Source: an uncultured Candidatus Melainabacteria bacterium
GTDB taxonomy: Bacteria > Cyanobacteriota > Vampirovibrionia > Gastranaerophilales > Gastranaerophilaceae
Assembly (NCBI GenBank): GCA_934757255.1
Contig: CAKVLL010000029.1
Span: 1 to 20,365, forward strand
Direction: 5' to 3'
Length of the DNA: 20,365 nt
A model generated the notes under the pieces. The model had not been told where the DNA came from and did no database searches. It saw only the letters and a list, made by a program, of their open reading frames with translations. Within the stretch, counting starts at the first letter, position 1, and every line of letters starts with the position of its first letter. This document shows, piece by piece, positions 7,539 to 14,327 of the stretch. The position numbers were made by a program, and so were the translations under genes.

Positions 7539-8534
7539 ATGCAATTCAATTACAATAGCAATATGAATATGTATAGTATGGGCGGACTTATCCAACAAGG
7601 TCTTGGCTGCTTAATGGGCGGCAGCTATGGAAGTTTTGGTAATTTCGGCAATTTTGGCGGTTTTTGCGATTTCGGCAATTTTGGTAATTTCGGTAATTTT
7701 GGTTCATACGGAATGATGAGTATGAACGGTAGTTTGTTTACAAACTGCTTTGGTGAACCAAACTATGATGTTATGGCCGGATTTGCAGTAATTTCGTCAG
7801 TTCTTGGCGTAGCTAATCAAGCTATTACTTCAGTTAAAGCACAAAAAGCAGAATATAGTGACAACAAAGCAAGAATTGAAGAAATTGATTCAAAGATTGA
7901 AGAATTAAACTCTACAGACGCAGCAGATGCTATTGATACAAAATATAATGAAGATATCAAAACAAAAGGAAAAGCTGTAACGGATGCCCAAGGTGCTGTT
8001 GAAAAGTTACAAAAAAAATATGATGCAGTTAAAGATAAACCTGAAACGGAACAAACAACGGCTGAAAAAGAATTAATTAAAACTTTTGAAGACAAAAAAG
8101 CTGAATTAGAACGTAAAGTTAAAACCGCTAATAAAGAACTTCTAAAAGCTAATAAAGCTAAACAAGATGCTATTAAAGAAAAAAAGGGTGAAATAGCTGG
8201 TGAAATTGATGATTTACAAAAAGAACGTAAAAAATTAGAAAAAGAAGTTGCAGCTGTAGACTTAAATAAAGCTGATGGTAATTCTCTAACAAGAACTTCC
8301 GCTAAAAAATTCAGTACATATTATGACAATAATGGAAATATAGACAAATCTAAATCTTATACTAGAAAAGATGTTATGACTGCAGCACACACTTTTAGAA
8401 ATGCTGTTAAGCCGGAAGATAAACTTAAGGCTGCTAAAGATTACTGCGATGTTTATGATAATTGTAGAGATGTAACAAACTCTCAACTTAACGTTTACAA
8501 TATTGCGAAAAAATATATTAAAGAAAATAAATAA
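7539..8534 (+). CDS. FG/N-rich low-complexity head plus coiled-coil protein
   Basis: A 331-residue protein I cannot assign. Order of parts: residues 1-25 polar, Asn/Met/Ser-rich; residues about 26-62 a low-complexity run of FGN triplets (FGNFGNFGG, FCDFGNFGNFGNFG), encoded by 9-bp units that alternate TTT and TTC codons; residues about 77-102 hydrophobic or weakly amphipathic (VMAGFAVISSVLGVANQAI); residues 105-240 a Lys/Glu/Ala-rich coiled coil; residues 245-331 a mixed C-terminal domain with YYDNNGNID and three Cys. No classical Sec signal. Codon use in the coiled coil is like its neighbours. The ribosome site is weak (GGAAAGAAG at distance). It lies directly before the flagellar export genes but is separated from them by a terminator-like hairpin. 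A structural or surface role, or secretion by the flagellar apparatus, is speculation. Confidence 0.85.
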   Translation: MQFNYNSNMNMYSMGGLIQQGLGCLMGGSYGSFGNFGNFGGFCDFGNFGNFGNFGSYGMMSMNGSLFTNCFGEPNYDVMAGFAVISSVLGVANQAITSVKAQKAEYSDNKARIEEIDSKIEELNSTDAADAIDTKYNEDIKTKGKAVTDAQGAVEKLQKKYDAVKDKPETEQTTAEKELIKTFEDKKAELERKVKTANKELLKANKAKQDAIKEKKGEIAGEIDDLQKERKKLEKEVAAVDLNKADGNSLTRTSAKKFSTYYDNNGNIDKSKSYTRKDVMTAAHTFRNAVKPEDKLKAAKDYCDVYDNCRDVTNSQLNVYNIAKKYIKENK

Positions 8535-8562
8535 TAATTGCAATAAAACTTAATGATTTGCC

Positions 8563-8612
8563 AAAATCGACTATAATTTGATAGCATATTATTGAAGTAT
8601 AGTCGATTTTTT
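8563..8612 (+). terminator. 13-bp hairpin with T-run just before fliP
   Basis: AAAATCGACTATA (8563-8575) and TATAGTCGATTTT (8598-8610) are perfectly complementary, with a 22-base loop, and the second arm runs into TTTTTT. It ends the FG-rich gene transcript. Because it stops two to three bases before the AAGGGA ribosome site of fliP, it could also act as an attenuator or leader structure for the flagellar genes. The loop is long for a standard terminator. Confidence 0.65.
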
Positions 8613-8624
8613 AAGGGAAATATA

Positions 8625-9383
8625 ATGAAGTTTTTAGATATAAAGAAGTGGGGAGGCGCGTTTGGGCTGTTTTTGTTTTCAATTATGCCATCAAATGCTG
8701 CTATGACATTTCCGAATATAAACATTGGTTTAGGTACAGCAAATACTCCGCAAGATTTTACAAATGGTTTACAAATTCTTATTTGGTTGACTATTTTGAC
8801 ACTTGCGCCAAGCATTTTGATTATGACAACAAGCTTTATAAGGCTTGTTGTGGTTTTGTCGCTTACAAGACAAGCTATTGGTGCAGGCAACCTTCCGCCT
8901 AACCAAGTAATTACAAGTTTGGCATTAATTTTAACATTCTTTATTATGGCGCCGACTTTTAATGAAATTAATGAGAAAGCTCTGCAACCTTATATGAATA
9001 ATCAAATCACTCAACAAGTTGCTCTTGATAGAGGGATTGAGCCTGTTCGTAAATTTATGTTTAAACAGACGCATGAAAAAGAACTGGCGTTATTTGTAAG
9101 AATGGCGAAAATTGAAAAACCTAAAAATAAGGATGATGTGCCGACTTATGTGCTTTTACCATCTTTTATTCTGAGCGAACTTAAAACCGCGTTCACAATC
9201 GGTTTTGTAGTTTATCTTCCGTTTTTGGTAATTGATATTGTAGTTTCATCCGTACTGGTATCAATGGGTATGATGTTCTTACCACCGACTATGATTGCCC
9301 TGCCATTTAAACTTATTATGTTTGTAATGGTTGACGGATGGTATTTGGTAGTGAAATCACTTGTAGAAAGTTTTGTAACCTAG
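8625..9383 (+). CDS. fliP: Flagellar export gate protein FliP
   Basis: FliP forms, with FliQ and FliR, the inner-membrane export gate of the flagellar type III secretion system. I chose the ATG at 8625 rather than the upstream TTG at 8592: AAGGGA lies 6-7 bases before it, and the upstream codons lie inside the hairpin. The 252-residue product fits the family (about 245). Residues 1-25 form a cleavable signal peptide ending PSNA-A, as in other FliPs. Signature regions: SILIMTTSFIRLVVVLSLTR, GNLPPNQVITSLALILTFFI, FVVYLPFLVIDIVVSSVLVS, and GMMFLPPTMIALPFKL near the C-terminus. It has about four membrane segments. No fliO is adjacent. The spacer to fliQ is unusually long (135 bp) and palindromic. 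Confidence 0.96.
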   Translation: MKFLDIKKWGGAFGLFLFSIMPSNAAMTFPNINIGLGTANTPQDFTNGLQILIWLTILTLAPSILIMTTSFIRLVVVLSLTRQAIGAGNLPPNQVITSLALILTFFIMAPTFNEINEKALQPYMNNQITQQVALDRGIEPVRKFMFKQTHEKELALFVRMAKIEKPKNKDDVPTYVLLPSFILSELKTAFTIGFVVYLPFLVIDIVVSSVLVSMGMMFLPPTMIALPFKLIMFVMVDGWYLVVKSLVESFVT

Positions 9384-9405
9384 CTGGTAAACAAGCGTCG
9401 GTTAT

Positions 9406-9491
9406 CCCCTCTCAGAAGAACAATACGTTCAACTTGTAAACAAAATATAATCGTGGAAGAAGGTTGAAAAAGGAGAGGGCTAGGGAGAGGG
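9406..9491 (+). repeat. Small palindromic spacer element between fliP and fliQ
   Basis: CCCCTCTC at 9406-9413 is inverted relative to GGAGAGGG at 9472-9479 and again at 9484-9491. The last two form a 12-base direct repeat separated by CTAG. The G+C-rich ends bound an AT-rich core of about 60 bp. The spacer interrupts genes that are usually adjacent. It may be a REP- or MITE-like insertion; I see no target-site duplication that I trust and no open frame. Confidence 0.4.
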
Positions 9492-9518
9492 TTTTATTAA
9501 ATTTTAGAAAGTAGAATA

Positions 9519-9794
9519 ATGAATCAGGATATAGTAATAACACTTTTACAGAAAATGTTCATATTGACATTAGAAATCTCAGTTCCAATCTTGCTAGTCG
9601 GTGTAGTTTTGGGTCTTTTGGTAAGTATATTCCAAACAGTAACACAAATTCAAGAATCAACATTAACGTTTGTTCCGAAAATTGTTGGTTGTGTAATTTT
9701 ATTGATATTCTTGATGCCTTGGATGATGAGTATTTTCATAACAACATTTAATGAATTTATGGATATGATTCCACAATTGATAGGTATTGCATAA
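9519..9794 (+). CDS. fliQ: Flagellar export gate protein FliQ
   Basis: A 91-residue protein with two membrane helices (about 15-37 and 52-75) around the conserved segment SIFQTVTQIQESTLTFVPKI, which is diagnostic for FliQ/SpaQ. Length matches the family (about 89-90). FliQ subunits pack around the FliP-FliR core of the export gate in the flagellar basal body. The stop TAA shares its final A with the ATG of fliR (TAATG), so the two are translationally coupled. The ribosome site is weak (AGAAAG). Confidence 0.96.
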   Translation: MNQDIVITLLQKMFILTLEISVPILLVGVVLGLLVSIFQTVTQIQESTLTFVPKIVGCVILLIFLMPWMMSIFITTFNEFMDMIPQLIGIA

Positions 9795-10573
9795 TGTTCA
9801 ATTTGGATGTGTTGTTTTCGGTTAGCAATATAATTCTTTTTATGGCAATTTTTACAAGATTGTCAGGTCTTTTTGCCTCTGCACCGCTTTTTTCAACATA
9901 TCCGATACCGACTCAAGTGAAGATTTGGCTTGCTGCTTGTATTGCATTTATTTTGTTTCCGATAGTTCAATATAATACAAGCTTTGTAGTACCAAATTCT
10001 GTACCTGCTTTAACTTTAATTCTTTTTAAAGAATTTATAATTGGTTTTGCAATGGGATTTTGCGCAAATATTTTGTTTGTGGGAATTGAAATGGGTGTAA
10101 ATACGTTTGCCGTTCAAATGGGCTTATCTGCAGACCAAGCATTAAATCCAACTTCCGGTGGGCAATCTCCAGTTATTACACAAGCTTATACCTATTTGGC
10201 ATCTATGCTGTTTATAGGCTTAGGAGCGCACCAATGGTTATTTTCTGCTATTTATAACAGTTTTAAATCAATGCCTGTCGGTTATGTATTTACATTTTCT
10301 CCTGAACTTGTCGGACAAATTGTACAAATAAGCGGACAAATATTTGGAATTGGTTTAAGTATAGCGCTTCCTGTATTTGGTATATTATTTATTACGGATA
10401 TTTTATTAGGTTTTACGTCAAAAATGATGCCTCAAATGAATATTTTCATGGTGTCAATGCCGTTAAAGATTTATTTGGGTTTACTTTTATCACTAATGTT
10501 TATGCGTCCAATGGCGGAATATATTGCAGTTCTGATAGAACGCTTCATGACGCAGATTGCCGGCATGTTTTAA
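9794..10573 (+). CDS. fliR: Flagellar export gate protein FliR
   Basis: A 259-residue, strongly hydrophobic protein with about six membrane segments. FliR is the single-copy subunit that completes the FliP5-FliR core of the flagellar export gate. Family hallmarks: the N-terminal RLSGLFASAPLFSTYPIP, FKEFIIGFAMGF, and the central NPTSGGQSPVITQAY followed by LGAHQWLFSAIYNSF. The C-terminal LPVFGILFITDILLGF and MPLKIYLGLLLSL also fit. Length matches (about 260). The start overlaps the fliQ stop. Downstream is a 306-bp gene-free, hairpin-rich spacer before flhB. Confidence 0.96.
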   Translation: MFNLDVLFSVSNIILFMAIFTRLSGLFASAPLFSTYPIPTQVKIWLAACIAFILFPIVQYNTSFVVPNSVPALTLILFKEFIIGFAMGFCANILFVGIEMGVNTFAVQMGLSADQALNPTSGGQSPVITQAYTYLASMLFIGLGAHQWLFSAIYNSFKSMPVGYVFTFSPELVGQIVQISGQIFGIGLSIALPVFGILFITDILLGFTSKMMPQMNIFMVSMPLKIYLGLLLSLMFMRPMAEYIAVLIERFMTQIAGMF

Positions 10574-10598
10574 ATAAAAACATTTTTTTACCTTTAAG

Positions 10599-10807
10599 GA
10601 TAGCAGTGCCTATCTATGGGAGAAACCATACCATGCGTTAATTTAGCGTGGTTACATGCTTCGCTCTTGAGGGGAGAGCGGATTTTCGGTAGAGCGTAAG
10701 CTCGTAAGAGCAAATAACATGGAAATAACAAGGAAAATCCGTTAGGATTTGTTGTTATTGAAATGTTATGCTCGCCCGAATAATCCAAGACAAGCTGTCC
10801 GGAGGAC
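10599..10807 (+). other. Hairpin array in the fliR-flhB spacer (10574-10879)
   Basis: This 306-bp gap has no credible gene and is clearly more G+C-rich than its surroundings. Consecutive stems: GATAG/CTATC (10599-10614); TATGG/CCATA (10615-10630); CCATGC/GCGTGG with one wobble (10631-10651); CGCTCT/AGAGCG (10662-10680); GAGC-GTAA-GCTC (10692-10703); a compound stem at 10708-10773; GTCC-GGA-GGAC (10797-10807). The compound stem has four parts: GAGC/GCTC, ATAACAT/ATGTTAT, AAATAACAA/TTGTTATT (eight paired), and AAATCC-GTTA-GGATTT. A competing pairing CGGATTTTC/GAAAATCCG (10679-10687, 10733-10741) would rearrange the middle. It could be a mobile palindromic repeat or a structured RNA inserted in, or belonging to, the flagellar operon; I cannot tell which. 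Confidence 0.6.
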
Positions 10808-10843
10808 TGATGAGGGTGGTATAGAATTAAAACATCTTATTCT

Positions 10844-10872
10844 TTGTCATTCCATCTTTTCTTTGTTAAAAT
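10844..10872 (+). promoter_or_regulatory. Putative flhB promoter, leaderless geometry
   Basis: TTGTCA (10844-10849), 17-bp spacer, TAAAAT (10867-10872); one mismatch to consensus in each hexamer. Seven bases after the -10 comes the flhB ATG (10880), so +1 would fall at the start codon. No Shine-Dalgarno sequence is present. Confidence 0.45.
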
Positions 10873-10879
10873 ATAGTAG

Positions 10880-11962
10880 ATGGGAAACGAAGCAGCAGAA
10901 AAAACTGAAGAAGCCACCACCCGACGGCGAACGAAAGAGCGCGAACGTGGTAACGTTGCTAAAAGCAGAGATATGGATGCCGCACTTGTTATGGTTGCAG
11001 GCATTGCTTTGCTTGGTGTTTTTGCCAAAAACATGGTTGATACGATTCAAAACATGATGCGCGAAACTTTTTCTCATCTCAGCCCAACGAGTTATAGTGT
11101 TGATAATATTATGGGACTCTTGTTTCCATATTTTCATTATACTGCACTAATTGTGTTACCGTTTTTCGTTTTACTATTAATTGCTTCTATTTTAATAATA
11201 AGACTTGATGTCGGTCATGTTTTTGCACTCGAAAAAGTTAAATTTAATTTAGAAAATCTTTCTCCCAGAAGAATGTTACAAAATGCGAAAAAAATGTTTA
11301 ACCCATTTGAACCTCGTTCAATGGTTGAGTTTGCAAAGTCTATTCTAAAAATCGTTGTTGTTGCAGCTTGTGGGTATTCCGCTATTAACAGTAGAAAAGG
11401 CGATTTGCTCGGACTTGTTGGGCTTGAGTTTCCGATTGCTTTGAATATAATTGTTTCCGTTTTGATAAATATGATTATTAATATGTGCCTTGCAATGCTT
11501 GTATTAGGCTATCTTGATAAAAAATATCAGACTTACGAATATGAAAAATCAATCAAGATGACCAAACAAGAAGTTAAAGATGAACATAAAGATACAGAAG
11601 GGGATCCTAAAATTAAGGCTAAAATTAAGTCAATTCAGATGCAGATGGCTAGACAGCGTATGATGTCAGCGGTTCCTCAAGCGGATGTAGTTGTAACCAA
11701 CCCAACTCACTATGCCGTTGCAATTAAATATGACAAAACGAAAGCACCGGCACCAATTGTAGTTGCAAAAGGAGTTGATTATGTTGCATTTCAGATTAGA
11801 GAAATCGCAAAAGAAAATAATGTACCGATAGTAGAGAACAGACCGGTAGCCAGAACATTGTATAACAATGTTCCAATCGATGGAATAATTCCTTCTGATA
11901 TGTATGTTGCAGTTGCCGAAATTTTGGCTTATGTATTCAAGCAAAAGAACGGCGAGAATTAG
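10880..11962 (+). CDS. flhB: Flagellar export switch protein FlhB
   Basis: FlhB controls the substrate-specificity switch of the flagellar export apparatus. The 360-residue protein begins with the expected EKTEEATTRRRTKERERGNVAKSRD and then has four membrane segments (about 34-50, 88-108, 153-170, 183-208). Its cytoplasmic domain carries the self-cleavage motif NPTH at residues 274-277, cut between Asn274 and Pro275. Following it are the conserved HYAVAIKYD, APIVVAKGVD and VPIVENRPVARTLY. All key features are intact, so it should be functional. The start is firm because the N-terminal motif begins within eight residues. It lacks a ribosome site and seems to have its own promoter after the fliR spacer. 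flhA is not in the window. Confidence 0.96.
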   Translation: MGNEAAEKTEEATTRRRTKERERGNVAKSRDMDAALVMVAGIALLGVFAKNMVDTIQNMMRETFSHLSPTSYSVDNIMGLLFPYFHYTALIVLPFFVLLLIASILIIRLDVGHVFALEKVKFNLENLSPRRMLQNAKKMFNPFEPRSMVEFAKSILKIVVVAACGYSAINSRKGDLLGLVGLEFPIALNIIVSVLINMIINMCLAMLVLGYLDKKYQTYEYEKSIKMTKQEVKDEHKDTEGDPKIKAKIKSIQMQMARQRMMSAVPQADVVVTNPTHYAVAIKYDKTKAPAPIVVAKGVDYVAFQIREIAKENNVPIVENRPVARTLYNNVPIDGIIPSDMYVAVAEILAYVFKQKNGEN

Positions 11963-11998
11963 ATTTTTACATATCTATTGGAATTTACATTACTCTTG

Positions 11999-12027
11999 TT
12001 TTTATCAATTGTTTAGATTAGTATAAA
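11999..12027 (+). promoter_or_regulatory. Putative promoter of the FAD oxidoreductase gene
   Basis: TTTTTA (11999-12004), 17 bp, TATAAA (12022-12027); the -35 is poor. Upstream are two exact (G/T)TTACA(T/A)(T/A) half-sites, TTTACATA (11966-11973) and TTTACATT (11984-11991), in the same orientation and 18 bp apart start to start, which is not the canonical HLR1 spacing. A clear AGGAG site lies eight bases before the gene. Confidence 0.35.
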
Positions 12028-12058
12028 TAAGTAATAGGGTAGTTTAGGAGTTAAAATA

Positions 12059-13435
12059 ATGTACAATGTTGCGATTATTGGTGCCGGACCAGCCGGAATT
12101 TTTTCTGCTTTAGAAATTGTTAAATTACGTCCGGAGTGGAAAGTTGTTTTAATCGAAAAAGGACAAAAAATAGAAAAAAGAAAATGTCCAATAAGAGAAG
12201 GCTCACCAAAATGTGTAAATTGTAAACGTTGTGGTTTACTTTGCGGTTGGGGTGGTGCAGGAGCATTTTCTGATGGCAAATTAACTCTTACGCCGGATGT
12301 TGGTGGCCATTTGGTTGACTATATGAGCCGCGAAAAAGTTGAAGAACTTATTAAGTATGCTGATAACATGTACTTAGAGCATGGTGCTACAGATGAAGTT
12401 TTCGGTACAAATATGGAAGTGTTTAGAGAAATTGAACGTCAGGCTGCTCTTGCGGAATTAAAGCTTGTTCATTCTCCTGTTAGACATTTAGGTACTGAAC
12501 GCAGCTTAGATGTTCTTAAACACATGCAAGACTACTTGGATGAAAGAATTACAATATTAAATAATGTAACGGCACAAAGCCTTATTGTTGAGTGCGAACA
12601 GGTAAAGGGCATTGTTCTTGATAATGGTGATATTATAAAAGCTGAATACACAATCATAGCGCCGGGGAGAGAAGGTGCTGATTGGCTAACGCATGAATTT
12701 GCAAAAAATAAAATAGGCATGGTAAATAATGCTGTAGATGTTGGAGTACGCGTGGAACTTCCGGCACCTGTATTTGCACCATTAACAGACAAATTATATG
12801 AATCAAAATTAGTTTACTATTCTCCAACATTTGGAGATGAAGTTCGTACATTCTGTATGAATCCAAATGGAGAAGTTGTTCAAGAAAACTACAATGGCAT
12901 TGCAACAGTAAACGGTCACAGTTATGCAAATATTAAAACTAATAATACAAACTTTGCTCTTTTAGTAAGCAAAAAGTTTACAGAGCCATTCAAACAGCCA
13001 ATTGCTTACGGTCAACATATTGCAAGTCTTGCAAATATGCTAGCTGGCGGAATTTTGGTTCAAAGATTTGGTGATTTGTTAGAGGGTAGACGCTCAACTC
13101 CTGATAGAATTAAATCAAGTATCATCACTCCAACTTTAAGTTGTGCAACTCCTGGGGATTTAAGTCTTGTAATTCCTTACAGGCAAATGAAGAGTATTAT
13201 TGAAATGTTGTTTGCGCTTGATAAAATTGCACCGGGAACCGCTTCAAGATATACTTTACTTTATGGTATTGAAGTTAAATTCTACTCTGCAAGAGTAAAA
13301 TTGACGGATGAATTAGAAACTGAAGGCGTTAAAAATCTGTTCACAATTGGTGATGGTGCCGGTGTTACAAGAGGATTAATCCAAGCCTCAGCTTCAGGTG
13401 TTTATGTCGCTCAAACAATTTGTGCAAGAGGTTAG
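12059..13435 (+). CDS. FAD-dependent dehydrogenase, COG2509 type
   Basis: A 458-residue flavoprotein. It opens with the dinucleotide-binding fold MYNVAIIGAGPAGIFSALEI and an acidic end of strand 2 (VVLIEKG). A cysteine-rich segment follows: Cys43, then Cys52, 55, 58 and 62 (C-x2-C-x2-C-x3-C) leading into GWGGAGAFSDGKL. The C-terminus has the second FAD motif LFTIGDGAGVTRGLIQASASGVYVA. This layout and length match the COG2509 'FAD-dependent dehydrogenase' group. Its substrate is unknown; the cysteines could hold an iron-sulfur cluster or be redox active (inference). It is cytoplasmic, with no signal. A good AGGAG site is present, and it is monocistronic with a strong terminator 13 bp downstream. 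The RpaB-like regulator is the convergent neighbour. Confidence 0.9.
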   Translation: MYNVAIIGAGPAGIFSALEIVKLRPEWKVVLIEKGQKIEKRKCPIREGSPKCVNCKRCGLLCGWGGAGAFSDGKLTLTPDVGGHLVDYMSREKVEELIKYADNMYLEHGATDEVFGTNMEVFREIERQAALAELKLVHSPVRHLGTERSLDVLKHMQDYLDERITILNNVTAQSLIVECEQVKGIVLDNGDIIKAEYTIIAPGREGADWLTHEFAKNKIGMVNNAVDVGVRVELPAPVFAPLTDKLYESKLVYYSPTFGDEVRTFCMNPNGEVVQENYNGIATVNGHSYANIKTNNTNFALLVSKKFTEPFKQPIAYGQHIASLANMLAGGILVQRFGDLLEGRRSTPDRIKSSIITPTLSCATPGDLSLVIPYRQMKSIIEMLFALDKIAPGTASRYTLLYGIEVKFYSARVKLTDELETEGVKNLFTIGDGAGVTRGLIQASASGVYVAQTICARG

Positions 13436-13448
13436 AATACAAAATAAA

Positions 13449-13473
13449 AAAGAGCCTTCGAAAGAGGCTCTTT
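13449..13473 (+). terminator. Terminator of FAD oxidoreductase gene
   Basis: AAAGAGCCT / AGGCTCTTT (13449-13457, 13465-13473), a 9-bp perfect stem with a 7-base loop, followed by AATTTT on the plus strand. Confidence 0.85.
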
Positions 13474-13491
13474 AATTTTAAACTTATATTA

Positions 13492-13519
13492 AAAAGACCT
13501 GTTTTTAAACAGGTCTTTT
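13492..13519 (-). terminator. Terminator of the RpaB-like gene
   Basis: AAAAGACCTGTTT / AAACAGGTCTTTT (13492-13504, 13507-13519), perfectly complementary, giving a G+C core with T-runs on both sides. It lies 13 bp after the stop of the minus-strand regulator gene. Confidence 0.88.
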
Positions 13520-13532
13520 ATTTACTTAATTA

Positions 13533-14327
13533 TTAATTAATTCTTTGGAACATATAACCAATACCACGAGCAGTCAAAATTAACTCAGGATTTGTCGGAT
13601 CAGCTTCCAACTTTGAACGTAATCTTGAGATATGAACATCAACTACACGTGTATCAATTCTATGATCTGCCGGATATGACCATACGTGTTGCAAAATTTC
13701 GTTTCTAGAATATGCTTGACCAGAGTTATTTACCAATAATTCTAACAAGCTAAATTCCATACCGGTAAGTCTGATTCTTTCGTTCTTTCTATAAACTTGG
13801 CGTCTTGCTGTATCAATTTTGATTGCACCGGTTGTAATGATATTTTTACTACCTTTACCTGAACCACCAGCAGCTGAAGGCGCTGCAGATGAAGACGCAG
13901 GAATAATAACATCTTTACTTATAGTTCTTCTAAGAACAGCTTTAACACGAGCTTCTAATTCTTTTGGACTGAACGGTTTAATAACATAGTCATCAGCACC
14001 CAGTTCTAAACCTGTAATTCTTTCGGAAACATCACCTAATGCCGTTAGAATAATGATTGGAACATCAGAAGTTCTTCTGATTTCTCTTGTTACACCGTAA
14101 CCATCCATTTTTGGCATCATGACATCCAACACAACTAAATCTGGATTAGTTTTGTTAAACACTTCAACAGCTTCTTCACCATCTTCTGCTGTCACTACGT
14201 CATAACCAACCATTTTAAGACGAGTTTCTAAGATCCTTCTGATACTAGCTTCATCATCTGCTACCAAAATCTTTTGACGAGTTTCGCCTTCGCTCATCTC
14301 TTCTTGCAATTCTTCATTTTCTGCCAT
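13533..14327 (-). CDS. rpaB: OmpR-family response regulator, RpaB (Ycf27)-like
   Basis: A 264-residue regulator: Glu-rich N-terminal extension (1-18), receiver domain (about 19-137), Ala/Ser/Gly-rich linker (about 138-165), winged-helix DNA-binding domain (166-264). Receiver residues: Asp24-Asp25, phospho-acceptor Asp68 in VVLDVMMPKMDGYGV, Thr95, Lys117. Long stretches are as in cyanobacterial/plastid RpaB: DDEASIRRILETRL, TALGDVSERITGLELGADDY, KPFSPKELEAR, RLTGMEFSLLELLV, DTRVVDVHISRLRSKLE. As I recall, photosynthetic RpaB has Cys right after GYGV, proposed as a redox sensor; here it is Thr80. No histidine kinase is nearby. The ATG has AAAGGTGG five bases upstream. It is divergent from the dnaJ-like gene. 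The RpaB assignment is strong; the regulon is inferred from HLR1-like boxes in the window. Confidence 0.92.
   Translation of the reverse strand: MAENEELQEEMSEGETRQKILVADDEASIRRILETRLKMVGYDVVTAEDGEEAVEVFNKTNPDLVVLDVMMPKMDGYGVTREIRRTSDVPIIILTALGDVSERITGLELGADDYVIKPFSPKELEARVKAVLRRTISKDVIIPASSSAAPSAAGGSGKGSKNIITTGAIKIDTARRQVYRKNERIRLTGMEFSLLELLVNNSGQAYSRNEILQHVWSYPADHRIDTRVVDVHISRLRSKLEADPTNPELILTARGIGYMFQRIN

Noticed and set aside
8592..8624. TTG at 8592 as the fliP start
   Set aside because: It would put the N-terminus inside the hairpin and add residues before a normal signal peptide; the ATG at 8625 has an AAGGGA site.
8286..8890. Minus-strand frames across the FG-protein end and fliP
   Set aside because: They overlap well-supported genes and lack ribosome sites or protein-like composition.
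9373..9441. GTTACAAA and TTTACAAG half-sites around the end of fliP
   Set aside because: They are about 60 bp apart, one lies in coding sequence, and neither has a partner at the proper spacing.
10594..10788. 64-residue minus-strand frame in the fliR-flhB spacer
   Set aside because: It runs through the hairpin array, has no ribosome site and an atypical composition; it is better explained as open frame by chance in a G+C-richer repeat.
10798..10835. CTGATGAG next to a GTCC-GGA-GGAC stem, resembling the core of a hammerhead ribozyme
   Set aside because: No GAAA box with a closing stem II follows, and the base at the expected cleavage site is G, which hammerheads do not cut after. The octamer alone is not enough.
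10749..11057. 102-residue plus-strand frame overlapping the flhB start
   Set aside because: It overlaps flhB in another frame; flhB has a full set of family motifs, so this is a shadow frame.
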